The position numbers and the translations under genes are program-made. Source: CAVZMI01 sp050011775 (GTDB lineage Bacteria; Bacteroidota; Ignavibacteria; UBA10030; CAVZMI01). Taken from it: a DNA stretch of 64,000 nucleotides. Positions 17,814 through 25,931 of this stretch are shown here, one piece after another (the first letter of the stretch is position 1; each line of letters begins with the position of its first letter). Below the pieces are notes generated by a model. The model worked only from the letters and a program-made list of their open reading frames with translations, was not told where the DNA came from and did no database searches. The DNA lies in assembly GCA_050011775.1 (NCBI GenBank), contig JBEKIL010000015.1, positions 18,021-82,020 on the forward strand, given 5' to 3'.

Positions 17814-18725
17814 ATGAATGATAAGGACTCACAGGATCAACCCCAGGAAGGTATCGATCACATACACTCGACCCGCACACGGGCTGCTTTTATCACTCTC
17901 GCAGCAAATATTTTTCTATTTTGTATAAAACTCTATGCTGGACTCGCTATTTCAAGCATTTCAGTAATCTCTGAGGCGTTTAACTCGCTTCTCGATATTA
18001 TAGCCTCCGGGGGAATTATCTATAGTGTATGGATCGCTCTTCGCGCACCGGACGAAGATCATCCATTCGGCCATCGTGCCGCCGAACCAATCACTAGTCT
18101 GCTCTATACAATCTTTGCAGGTGTGGTCTGTTTTAATATGCTAAAGGAATCTATCGAGAGAGTCTTCACACCGACAATTCACTCGATTCACATTCTTCCC
18201 TTTGCCGTCCTAGCGGTTACTATCATCATTAAATTTGCAATGGGAAAACATCTCCAGAAAGTGGGTCTGAAATATGAAAGTCCTGCTCTCATGGCAAGCT
18301 CGATTGATGCAAAAAACGATGTTCTGTGCGCCTCGATGGCGATCGTCGGTATCACCCTTTCATATTTTGGATACACATGGTGTGATGGAATTGGAGGAAT
18401 CGCAGTGTCGTTAATGATCGCCCGCGGCGGCTACCTGATCGCTAAAGAAAACATTAATTATCTTATGGGCAAGGGTGCAGGTGAAGAGTTAATGTTGAAG
18501 ATTATCCGCCGGGCCACAAAGATCGAAGGTGTGCTCGGTGTGAATGCACTCCGATCTCACCATGTCGGCAATCGCTTCCACATTGAAATCCATATCGAGG
18601 TCGACCGCACACTCGCTACTCAGCGTTCTCACGATATAGGAAAAGAGGTCCAGAACGAGATCGAATCGCTGCGTGAGGTGAATAAGGTATTCGTCCATAT
18701 TGATCCAGTGGAAGGACGGAAATAA
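17814..18725 (+). CDS. Cation diffusion facilitator family transporter
   Basis: This 303-residue CDF-family exporter (Zn, Fe, Mn or Co) has about six hydrophobic segments. The family block DEDHPFGHRAAEPITSL follows the second segment, and the C-terminal cytosolic domain has HHVGNRFHIEIHIEVD, a usual metal-binding strand. In the usual DxxxD positions of the metal site I see SSIDAKNDVLCA. The start at 17814 is preferred because GGAGAGAAT lies just upstream; an in-frame ATG at 17793 overlaps the exonuclease stop (ATGA) and would add 7 residues. With the VIT1-like gene this is the second metal transporter in the recA run. Confidence 0.87.
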   Translation: MNDKDSQDQPQEGIDHIHSTRTRAAFITLAANIFLFCIKLYAGLAISSISVISEAFNSLLDIIASGGIIYSVWIALRAPDEDHPFGHRAAEPITSLLYTIFAGVVCFNMLKESIERVFTPTIHSIHILPFAVLAVTIIIKFAMGKHLQKVGLKYESPALMASSIDAKNDVLCASMAIVGITLSYFGYTWCDGIGGIAVSLMIARGGYLIAKENINYLMGKGAGEELMLKIIRRATKIEGVLGVNALRSHHVGNRFHIEIHIEVDRTLATQRSHDIGKEVQNEIESLREVNKVFVHIDPVEGRK

Positions 18726-18790
18726 GAGAAGCTTTATTCAAAAAACTGATGTAAAAGGTGGGAGTTATCGGTGAACCCTTCTATATCTCC

Positions 18791-19363
18791 CTACGGCCCT
18801 ACAAAATGGCGGCTGTACACCGTGATTATCGATGCAGCAGCAAAAAGTTTTGACACATCCCACAATGAAAAGATCAGGAAGCCTGCTTTAATCGAATCTG
18901 AAATATTATGAAAATAGACAGTGTTGAGCTGCATTGCGCCGAGTGTAAAGATCGCCGCAAAACCAATGCTGCACGAGAAAAAATTCCACCAAAATCCTTT
19001 TCGTAAATGTACCATCCATCCGATAATGGAGCTTGCAAGAGGAAATGCCAGTAAATACCCGCCGGTGGGACCCAAAAGAACGGACAGTCCTGCATGTCCA
19101 CCCGCGAAAACCGGAAATCCTGCGCATCCCATCATCAGATATATCACCTGACTTATGAAACCATTTCGCATGCCGAGGAATCCTCCGGCAAGTACAACCA
19201 TAAATGTCTGTAGGGTAAATGGTACCGGTTGATGGAGAATTTCAATACGGGCACCCGCCGCCGTTAGAATCGTAAAACTAATAATCCAAAATCCCTGGGC
19301 AACCGCGCTAGTGCTTGTAATTTTAAACGATCTCGACGCCGTATTTTGAGACAATTCTCTCAT
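18791..19363 (-). CDS. bioY: Biotin transporter BioY
   Basis: This 190-residue S-component of a biotin ECF transporter has six hydrophobic segments. Conserved features are the ILHQPVPFTLQTFMVVLAGG block, LMMGCAGFPVFAGGHAGL and LLGPTGGYLLAFPLAS. The start at 19363 is chosen over 19423 because GGAG lies 9 bases before it and the shorter form matches the family's usual N-terminus. No energy-coupling genes (A1, A2, T) are nearby, so it either works alone or shares an unlinked module. The gene is convergent with the CDF transporter gene and divergent from the tRNA-Gln/prs unit. Confidence 0.88.
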   Translation of the reverse strand: MRELSQNTASRSFKITSTSAVAQGFWIISFTILTAAGARIEILHQPVPFTLQTFMVVLAGGFLGMRNGFISQVIYLMMGCAGFPVFAGGHAGLSVLLGPTGGYLLAFPLASSIIGWMVHLRKGFWWNFFSCSIGFAAIFTLGAMQLNTVYFHNISDSIKAGFLIFSLWDVSKLFAAASIITVYSRHFVGP

Positions 19364-19441
19364 GAATGCTCCTTCGTTTAATTTATTAGTGACGAAGATA
19401 CAAAAATCCTTCAGGAGAATCAAGAAAAGGAGAGAAATTTA

Positions 19442-19470
19442 TTGACACTTTTCTAATATTTGAGTATATT
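19442..19470 (+). promoter_or_regulatory. Candidate sigma-70-like promoter for tRNA-Gln and prs
   Basis: TTGACA (19442-19447) and TATATT (19465-19470) are separated by exactly 17 bases, and the tRNA starts 27 bases after the second box. This is the best consensus-like promoter I saw in the window. Confidence 0.6.
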
Positions 19471-19496
19471 TTATAGCTTAATAATGATTATCCGAC

Positions 19497-19568
19497 TGGG
19501 GTGTAGCCAAGCGGTAAGGCAGCGGCCTTTGGAGCCGCCATGCCCTGGTTCGAATCCAGGCACCCCAG
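19497..19568 (+). tRNA. tRNA-Gln (anticodon TTG)
   Basis: A full cloverleaf can be drawn. The acceptor arm TGGGGTG pairs with CACCCCA, the D arm is AGCC...GGCA, the anticodon stem GCGGC/GCCGC encloses loop CTTTGGA with anticodon TTG, and the T arm is CCTGG-TTCGAAT-CCAGG. The discriminator is G. CCA is not encoded. The prs start codon lies only 16 bases after the tRNA, so prs is probably expressed from the same transcript. Confidence 0.95.
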
Positions 19569-19584
19569 CAGAAAGCCGAGAGCC

Positions 19585-20532
19585 ATGGACAATATGTATA
19601 TTTTTTCCGGGCGGAGCAACCCACAATTTGCTGTACGCGTTGGTCAGGCGATAGATCAACCGCTTGGAAACAACTCGTTCCAGACTTTCAGTGACGGCGA
19701 AATTTGGGTGAAATATAATGATAACATCCGCGGGTCGGATGTATACATCATTCAATCGACAAATCCGCCGGCTGAAAATCTCATGGAGTTGTTGATCCTC
19801 TTGGACGCAGCGAAACGGTCGTCAGCACGACGAGTCACAGCTGTGATTCCGTATTTCGGGTATGCACGACAGGATAGAAAAGATCAGCCACGGGTATCAA
19901 TTTCAGCAAAATTGGTAGCCAACCTGATCACCACAGCAGGTGCCGATCGCGTAATTGCGATGGATCTGCATACACCGCAAATTCAGGGCTTTTTTGATAT
20001 CCCGTTCGACCACTTATATGCTTCGAGGGTGCTTATAAAATATATCCAAGATATGAAGATGGAAAATCTTGCGGTCGTTTCACCGGATGTTGGCGGCATC
20101 AAGATTGCACGCGCATATGCCAAGCGGCTCGAGGCAGATCTTGTCCTTATAGACAAACGACGGCCTAAGGCAAATGTTGCCGAGGTAATGAATATCATCG
20201 GTGATGTCAAAGACAAGAATATTCTGATCATCGATGATTTAATCGATACGGCAGGCACGTTTACAAACGCTGTAAAGGTCCTTGAGGAAGCCGGTGCAAA
20301 AAAAATCTATGGGGCCTGTACACATCCGATTCTTTCAGGGCAATCATACGAAAAGATTGAGAGCTGCGGTGTGACAAAACTGTTGGTGACCGATACGGTG
20401 CCGTTGCGGAGATCATCGAGTAAGATTGAAGTCATATCAGTTGCAGGTGTTTTCGGAGAAGCAATTAAACGAACGAATCTGAATCAATCGATCAGTTCTC
20501 TTTTTGATACTGATAAAGATAAGGCGATGTAG
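19585..20532 (+). CDS. prs: Ribose-phosphate pyrophosphokinase
   Basis: This 315-residue enzyme makes PRPP from ribose-5-phosphate and ATP for nucleotide, His, Trp and NAD synthesis. Visible landmarks are the N-terminus YIFSGRSNPQFAVRVGQAI, FSDGEIWVKY, the ATP loop region YFGYARQDRKDQPR, AMDLHTPQIQGFFDIP (metal site), and the PRPP loop ILIIDDLIDTAGTF. The start ATGGACAATATG at 19585 is 16 bases after tRNA-Gln. The next gene (L25) begins 17 bases after the stop. Confidence 0.97.
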   Translation: MDNMYIFSGRSNPQFAVRVGQAIDQPLGNNSFQTFSDGEIWVKYNDNIRGSDVYIIQSTNPPAENLMELLILLDAAKRSSARRVTAVIPYFGYARQDRKDQPRVSISAKLVANLITTAGADRVIAMDLHTPQIQGFFDIPFDHLYASRVLIKYIQDMKMENLAVVSPDVGGIKIARAYAKRLEADLVLIDKRRPKANVAEVMNIIGDVKDKNILIIDDLIDTAGTFTNAVKVLEEAGAKKIYGACTHPILSGQSYEKIESCGVTKLLVTDTVPLRRSSSKIEVISVAGVFGEAIKRTNLNQSISSLFDTDKDKAM

Positions 20533-20549
20533 AATAATGAGGATTACCA

Positions 20550-21275
20550 ATGGCTGAAATAGTTCTAGAAGCAGAGGTTCGAAATTCACGTGGAAAGCAG
20601 TCTCGTGCATTGCGGCGTGCCGGAAAAGTCCCGGGCGTGTATTATGCTCGAGGGGAAGAGAATATCGCGATCGTGACGACGGAAAAGGCATTACGACCGC
20701 TGGTTGGAACCAAGGAAGCTCATATTATCAACCTGAAATTGAATTCCGGAGAAGCACTCAATTGCATTCTCCGTGATGTCCAATATGACCCTCTGACCGA
20801 TCTTCCGGTTCACTTTGACCTACAGGGAATAAAAGCAGACGAAGAGCTGACGATTGAGGTGCCGATTGTCCTTCAAGGAATACCGGCAGGAGTAAAAAAT
20901 GGTGGAATAATGCAGCATATAATGCATACGTTGCGGGTATCCTGCCTGCCCCGATACATTCCAGAGAATATCACACTCGACGTCTCGGCGTTAGAGATCA
21001 ATAACTCACTTCATGTGAGTGACGTCGAACTCCAGAATGTAAAAATTCTAGATAGTGAAGAAAACGCTATCGTCGCAGTCATTCCACCGGCGGCGGTTGT
21101 CGAAGCAGCTCCGGTAGTAGAAGCCGAGATACCGGCTGAACCCGAGGTAATCGGCAAGGGAAAGAAACCTGAAGAAGGTGCTGAGGGTGCTGAAGAACCG
21201 AAGAAAGCAGAAGTCCCGAAGAAAGCAGAAGTCCCAAAGAAAGAAGAAGTCCCAAAGAAAGAAGAAAAGAAATAA
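20550..21275 (+). CDS. rplY: 50S ribosomal protein L25/general stress protein Ctc
   Basis: This 241-residue protein is the long (Ctc/TL5) form of bL25, which binds 5S rRNA. The N-terminal L25 domain (RNSRGKQSRALRRAGKVPGVYY, then LRDVQYDPLTDLPVHFDLQGI) is followed by a TL5-type beta domain (VPIVLQGIPAGVKNGGIMQHIMHT). After about residue 185 there is a low-complexity tail in which the unit KKAEVPKKAEVPKKEEVPK is a tandem repeat of a six-residue KKxEVP word. The gene order prs-ctc-pth is common in bacteria. The tail repeat may vary between strains. Confidence 0.93.
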   Translation: MAEIVLEAEVRNSRGKQSRALRRAGKVPGVYYARGEENIAIVTTEKALRPLVGTKEAHIINLKLNSGEALNCILRDVQYDPLTDLPVHFDLQGIKADEELTIEVPIVLQGIPAGVKNGGIMQHIMHTLRVSCLPRYIPENITLDVSALEINNSLHVSDVELQNVKILDSEENAIVAVIPPAAVVEAAPVVEAEIPAEPEVIGKGKKPEEGAEGAEEPKKAEVPKKAEVPKKEEVPKKEEKK

Positions 21276-21302
21276 TTTCTTTCAAAGAATCTACCGACTC
21301 CC

Positions 21303-21884
21303 GTGCATATTATTATTGGACTCGGTAATCCTGGATCGGTATACGCTGAGACCCGGCACAATATCGGATTTGCGGTCGTCAATACCATAGCCGAGCAGAG
21401 GAAAATTTCATTCAAGCCGGGAAAGGGCGATTACTGGATCGCCTCGGGGAATATCAACAACGAAGATATTGTTCTGGTCAAACCGACAACAATGATGAAC
21501 AATAGCGGCTGTGCTGTTCGAGATGTTGTTGAACGGTTTAAAATTGAACTTATTAATCTTATTATTGTTTATGATGATGTCCATCTGCCGATAGGAACAC
21601 TTCGGTTCCGACCGCTGGGAAGCGACGGCGGACACAACGGCATGGGATCGATAATTTATCATCTGCAGAGTGAGGAAATACCTCGCTTGAGATGTGGAAT
21701 ACAAAGTACGGCACAGGATGCTACACGGTTGAACTCGGTTGATTTCGTTCTATCACCTTTCATACCCGAAGAACAAGAAGGTGTTCGAGCGATGATTCTT
21801 CATGCAGCGGATGCACTTCAATACTGGATCGAAGAAGGCATTGACGCTGCAATGAATCGGTGGAACACACGGCCGGAGGTATAA
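21303..21884 (+). CDS. pth: Peptidyl-tRNA hydrolase
   Basis: This 193-residue enzyme frees tRNAs from peptidyl-tRNA dropped by the ribosome. The family signature is complete: IIIGLGNPGS, YAETRHNIGF with the catalytic His near residue 20, LVKPTTMMNNSG, VYDDVHLPIGTLRFR and GGHNGMGSII. The start codon is GTG at 21303 and no strong ribosome-binding site is seen before it, so translation may depend on the upstream L25 gene 27 bases away. Confidence 0.95.
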   Translation: MHIIIGLGNPGSVYAETRHNIGFAVVNTIAEQRKISFKPGKGDYWIASGNINNEDIVLVKPTTMMNNSGCAVRDVVERFKIELINLIIVYDDVHLPIGTLRFRPLGSDGGHNGMGSIIYHLQSEEIPRLRCGIQSTAQDATRLNSVDFVLSPFIPEEQEGVRAMILHAADALQYWIEEGIDAAMNRWNTRPEV

Positions 21885-21892
21885 TATAAAAT

Positions 21893-21946
21893 CCTACTCC
21901 GGGGTTAGCCTGGACGAAAAGGCTACTATCCTGGGGTTAATTTCGA
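21893..21946 (+). promoter_or_regulatory. Possible structured leader of the rpsF operon
   Basis: In the leader before rpsF, TAGCC near 21907 can pair with GGCTA near 21921, and the flanking GGGGT and ATCCTGG can extend the stem around an internal loop. Many bacteria carry an S6:S18-binding RNA motif at this place. I cannot show that this one has the motif's required loop bases. Confidence 0.22.
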
Positions 21947-22068
21947 ACAAGTGCCATTCCTACTTTTTGTACCATTCAAAAAAAGGAGGCACAGTACACA
22001 ATCCAACACAATCAATTTTTAAAATGACAGTTGGAGGTGTACAAGAAACGTCCAAAGGAGGTGAATAC

Positions 22069-22488
22069 ATGGACACATTGACACGTAACTACGAGACAAC
22101 GTTCATCATTAACGCAACGCTTGATGATGCTCAGACCGAAGCTGTCATTGCCCGCGTTCAAGAATTACTCGTCAAGAATGGGGGTACGGTTACAGCGGTC
22201 GAGAAATGGGGTCGCAAGCGGCTCGCCTATCCTATCCAGAAGAAAAACAACGGCTTCTATATCGTTCTCATATTTTCTGCGAAAGGTGATGCTGTTGCCA
22301 AACTTGAGCGTCACTACCAGCTCGATGAAAATATTATACGTTATTTAACAGTGCAATTGGATACGAAAGCTCTGAAGGCACGGCGCTCGGTTGCACGGGC
22401 TGAGGAAGAACCAGCGGCAGCACCGGTATTACCAGATCTGGCGGGTGAAGCCGTCGTAGATCCACAGGTGGTGGCGATAACAGAATAA
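22069..22488 (+). CDS. rpsF: 30S ribosomal protein S6
   Basis: This 139-residue bS6 starts with the strand NYETTFIINATLDDAQTEAVI and has VEKWGRKRLAYPIQKKNNGFY and the YQLDENIIRYLTVQLD end of the core. The core is followed by an extra acidic and Ala/Pro-rich tail of about 40 residues. The start at 22069 is fixed by AAAGGAGGTG 7 bases before it; the frame is open 34 codons further upstream without support. The gene leads the rpsF-ssb-rpsR-rplI set, the usual arrangement in bacteria. Confidence 0.95.
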   Translation: MDTLTRNYETTFIINATLDDAQTEAVIARVQELLVKNGGTVTAVEKWGRKRLAYPIQKKNNGFYIVLIFSAKGDAVAKLERHYQLDENIIRYLTVQLDTKALKARRSVARAEEEPAAAPVLPDLAGEAVVDPQVVAITE

Positions 22489-22581
22489 ACACCGGTAGTA
22501 TTATCAGAAAATTTATGTGATGTGCATTATAGAGTACACTCAAATGAGATATAGTATTATTGCCTACATGGAGATGAACTG

Positions 22582-23058
22582 ATGGCAGATTTAAAAATAC
22601 CAGAATTGAATTGTGTGATCATCGCAGGAAATCTGACGAAAGATCCCATCTGCCGCCAAACGACAAACGGGACTCCTGTGATCAATTTTTCAATCGCATC
22701 AAATCGGAAATACCGTGATGCGAACAATCAATGGCAGGAAGATGTCTGCTATGTCGGTGTGGTAGCATGGAATAAACTGGCTGAAAGCTGCCGGGACCGT
22801 CTGAAGAAAGGGAACGCCGTTCTCATCGATGGCGAGCTGCAAAGTCGAACCTGGAAAGCGGAGGACGGGTCCAATCGCTCTGTTGTGGAAGTCAAAGCAC
22901 GACGCATTCAATTCCTCAACAAACGGACCCGAACTTATAATGAAGCAGAAATCGAACGGGCAAAGGTTCCACACGAAGAAGAAGCCAGCTCATTCGAGGA
23001 TGACTCCTTCGATCGATTCATTAAAGACGGTGAACCGCACCTGTTACGGAATCAATGA
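22582..23058 (+). CDS. ssb: Single-stranded DNA-binding protein
   Basis: This 158-residue SSB has an OB fold: ELNCVIIAGNLTKDPICRQT, then VINFSIASNRKYRD, VGVVAWNKLAESCRDRLKKG and AVLIDGELQSRTWK. The C-terminal region is short and acidic, but it ends GEPHLLRNQ rather than the usual DDDIPF-type tip. The canonical tip that recruits repair proteins therefore looks absent, or is replaced by the acidic DDSFDRFI stretch about 15 residues before the end. It lies between rpsF and rpsR. Confidence 0.9.
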   Translation: MADLKIPELNCVIIAGNLTKDPICRQTTNGTPVINFSIASNRKYRDANNQWQEDVCYVGVVAWNKLAESCRDRLKKGNAVLIDGELQSRTWKAEDGSNRSVVEVKARRIQFLNKRTRTYNEAEIERAKVPHEEEASSFEDDSFDRFIKDGEPHLLRNQ

Positions 23059-23103
23059 ACATAGGGATTCCGCCGGTCGCACTCTACAGCGCAAAGGAGA
23101 ATA

Positions 23104-23343
23104 ATGTTAAAGGAAAATAATCAGATACGGAAAAAACGAAATTGCCGGTTCTGCGAGAATAAAGAAACTTATATCGATTACAAAGATGAAAAAAGACTTC
23201 ATCGTTTTGTGACCGAACAAGGAAAAATTATTCCAAAAAGGATCACCGGTACATGTGCGAAGCATCAGCGTCAGCTTGTGCAGGCAATCAAACGGGCACG
23301 ACATCTTGCGCTGCTTCCATTCGTTTCTGATACAATCCGTTAG
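23104..23343 (+). CDS. rpsR: 30S ribosomal protein S18
   Basis: This 79-residue bS18 has the family core IDYKDEKRLHRFVTEQGKI, then RITGTCAKHQRQLVQAIKRAR. The N-terminal NCRFC pair together with the Cys in GTCAKH resembles the zinc-binding form. The start has AAAGGAG 6 bases upstream. It is the third gene of the rpsF cluster. Confidence 0.96.
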   Translation: MLKENNQIRKKRNCRFCENKETYIDYKDEKRLHRFVTEQGKIIPKRITGTCAKHQRQLVQAIKRARHLALLPFVSDTIR

Positions 23344-23507
23344 TCTCTCGAGTACCTCGAAGCAAAGAGAGAACACCCTCGCCGTCAATGGAAGGGAGAA
23401 ATACTATCTCCGCGATACGGCGCGAATTATAAACAACTCATCATGACTCTCTATTTGTACTCCACGAGAGATGATGACGTGTTGATGATTTTTTAAATGG
23501 AGCTTTT

Positions 23508-23951
23508 ATGAAAGTTATATTGCGACAAGATTATGAAGCACTCGGTCATATAGGTGACGTCGTCGAAGTAAAGGACGGCTATGCACGTAACTATCTTCTT
23601 CCACGGAATATTGCCTATCAGGCAACGGAGGGTTCTCTTCGCGTTCTCGAAGAAGAAAAACGTCAAAACGAACGCCGCCATGAAAAAGAGAAAAAATCGG
23701 CCGACAATCTCGGAGCAACCCTGTCGACCACATCGGTCACTCTGAAAATGAAGGTGGGCGAAGAAGATAAACTGTACGGATCTGTAACATCTCAGATGAT
23801 TGCAGAACAGCTCGAAGCCCAGGGAATAACAATTGATAAGCGAAGTATCGAGCTTGAGGAACCAATCAAAGCTCTTGGAGTATACGAAGTTCCGGTAAAA
23901 CTGCACCCAAAAGTAATATCGACACTCAAAGTGTGGGTTGTTGCCGAATAA
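23508..23951 (+). CDS. rplI: 50S ribosomal protein L9
   Basis: This 147-residue bL9 has the N-terminal domain MKVILRQDYEALGHIGDVVEVKDGYARNYLLPR, quoted here only as landmarks MKVILRQD, GDVVEVKDGY and NYLLPR. A long connecting helix rich in Glu, Lys and Arg follows, then the C-terminal domain with EEDKLYGSVTSQMIAEQL and a final VKLHPKVISTLKVWVV. It ends the rpsF-ssb-rpsR-rplI run, and 164 bases separate it from rpsR. Confidence 0.96.
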   Translation: MKVILRQDYEALGHIGDVVEVKDGYARNYLLPRNIAYQATEGSLRVLEEEKRQNERRHEKEKKSADNLGATLSTTSVTLKMKVGEEDKLYGSVTSQMIAEQLEAQGITIDKRSIELEEPIKALGVYEVPVKLHPKVISTLKVWVVAE

Positions 23952-24088
23952 TCTCGACACCGAAAAGCCTTTCCGGTGAGAAAAGGCCCTTTCATTCTGA
24001 GACCGGTTGGCATATGCGACTTTATTCTCTCCGGCAATGTGCGCACGAGTAAGAATTCTCACGGTTCGAGGTGAGGTGATTGAATATA

Positions 24089-25921
24089 ATGGCAAAAAGT
24101 ATTAAGACACTTGACAATGTCACGATACGCTTCGCCGGTGATTCCGGTGACGGAATGCAGCTCACCGGGACCCATTTTACGAATGCATCAGCCGCTCTCG
24201 GGAACGATTTAAGTACCCTTCCGGACTATCCTGCAGAAATCCGCGCACCCGCCGGTACACCCTCAGGCGTCAGTGGATTTCAAATTCATTTCGGCAGCGT
24301 CGAGATTATGACTCCAGGCGATATGTGCGATGTACTGGTTGTTATGAATCCGGCTGCATTGAAAGTAAATCTGCGGATACTACGCGAAGGCGGAATTATC
24401 ATTGCAAACACGGGGTCATTCAACGATAAAAATCTAAAACTCGCCGGCTACGGATCGAATCCTCTCGATGACGGGTCACTAAAAAAATATCAAATCTATA
24501 AAATCGATATCAACAAATTGACCGAGGCGGCATTGTCGGGGATGAGACTCTCACCAAAGGTGATCGATCGAACAAAGAATTTTTTCGCACTCGGTGTGAT
24601 GTTCTGGTTGTATGATCGACCAATGGAACCGTCTATCAAGTGGATAAAAACAAAATTTGCCAACAAACCGGATATCGCAGAGTCAAATCTCCGGGTTTTA
24701 AAAGCCGGCTGGAATTACGGCGAAACAACAGAATTATTTACTGAACGATATGAAGTCAAATCTGCTAAGCTGAAACCAGGGAAATACCGCAACTTAACTG
24801 GAAATGAAGCCACTGCACTCGGTCTGGTTGCAGCCGCCCAACGAGCCGGAATAGACTTGTTCCTCGGCAGCTATCCTATCACTCCCGCAAGCGAGATCCT
24901 CCAGGAGCTTTCAAAATATAATAATGCCGGAGTGAAGACATTCCAGGCCGAAGATGAGATCGCGGGGATAACCAGCGCCATAGGCGCATCGTTTGCAGGC
25001 GCGCTGGGTGCATCGACAACAAGCGGTCCCGGACTCTCACTTAAAACCGAAGCCATCGGATTAGCAGTCATGACTGAACTCCCTCTTGTCGTCGTCGATG
25101 TCCAGCGCGGTGGGCCAAGTACCGGATTACCGACGAAAACTGAACAAGCTGACCTGCTCCAGGCGATGTACGGCCGCAATGGAGAAGCTCCTGTCCCCGT
25201 AATCGCAGCTACAAGTCCGGCTGACTGCTTCTATGCTGCTTTTGAGTCGGCACGCATCGCACTGAAATACATGACGCCGGTCATCTGTCTGACAGACGGT
25301 TATCTGGGAAATGGTTCCGAACCGTGGAGAATTCCTGAACCGGAATCACTCCCGGACCTCAGGGTAAAATTTTGGACCGACAAGGACACCTTCCAACCGT
25401 ACATTCGTGATGAAAAAACTCTTGCCCGCCCATGGGCAATTCCGGGAACACCGGGACTCGAACACCGGATAGGCGGACTTGAAAAAGCAAATATTAATGG
25501 TAATATCAGCTATGACCCGGAGAATCATCACTTAATGGTAAAACTCCGCCAGGAAAAAATCAATCGTATTGTCGACGATATACCTCTTCAAACAATAGAA
25601 GGCGACACCAAAGGCGACCTCCTTATTGTCGGCTGGGGTGGAACATACGGAGCAATCAGAGAGGCCGTTACAAACATGCGGCAGCGGGGGAAGTTGGTTT
25701 CTCATGCCCAGGTTCGATACATCAATCCATTCCCGAAAAATCTCGGCGAAATTCTCTATAATTTCAAACAGGTTTTAATCCCCGAGATTAACAACGGACA
25801 GCTAATCAAGATTCTTCGATCGCAATACCTTGTCCCGGCTATCGGTCTTAATCTTATCAAAGGATTACCACTTCGTGCGGTCGATGTTGAGCAGAAGATT
25901 AATGAAATATTAGGGGGATAA
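24089..25921 (+). CDS. korA: 2-oxoacid:ferredoxin oxidoreductase, fused gamma-alpha subunit
   Basis: This 610-residue subunit is the fused gamma plus alpha chain of 2-oxoglutarate (or related 2-oxoacid):ferredoxin oxidoreductase. The gamma domain (about residues 1-190) has IRFAGDSGDGMQLTGTHFT and FPDYPAEIRAPAGT-like blocks; the alpha domain starts near residue 225 with TGNEATALGLVAAAQRAGID and LGSYPITPASEIL and contains VVVDVQRGGPSTGLPTKTEQ. It works with KorB (11 bases downstream) to exchange 2-oxoglutarate plus CoA with succinyl-CoA, CO2 and reduced ferredoxin, in either direction of the TCA cycle. ATG 24089 is preferred; a TTG 9 bases upstream is the alternative. GAGGTGAGGTGAT precedes both. 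Confidence 0.93.
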   Translation: MAKSIKTLDNVTIRFAGDSGDGMQLTGTHFTNASAALGNDLSTLPDYPAEIRAPAGTPSGVSGFQIHFGSVEIMTPGDMCDVLVVMNPAALKVNLRILREGGIIIANTGSFNDKNLKLAGYGSNPLDDGSLKKYQIYKIDINKLTEAALSGMRLSPKVIDRTKNFFALGVMFWLYDRPMEPSIKWIKTKFANKPDIAESNLRVLKAGWNYGETTELFTERYEVKSAKLKPGKYRNLTGNEATALGLVAAAQRAGIDLFLGSYPITPASEILQELSKYNNAGVKTFQAEDEIAGITSAIGASFAGALGASTTSGPGLSLKTEAIGLAVMTELPLVVVDVQRGGPSTGLPTKTEQADLLQAMYGRNGEAPVPVIAATSPADCFYAAFESARIALKYMTPVICLTDGYLGNGSEPWRIPEPESLPDLRVKFWTDKDTFQPYIRDEKTLARPWAIPGTPGLEHRIGGLEKANINGNISYDPENHHLMVKLRQEKINRIVDDIPLQTIEGDTKGDLLIVGWGGTYGAIREAVTNMRQRGKLVSHAQVRYINPFPKNLGEILYNFKQVLIPEINNGQLIKILRSQYLVPAIGLNLIKGLPLRAVDVEQKINEILGG

Positions 25922-25931
25922 CTGGACAACG

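Noticed and set aside
18791..19500. Possible biotin-related operator or riboswitch before bioY
   Set aside because: Only a ribosome-binding site and A+T-rich sequence are visible; no inverted repeat typical of a BirA operator is found.
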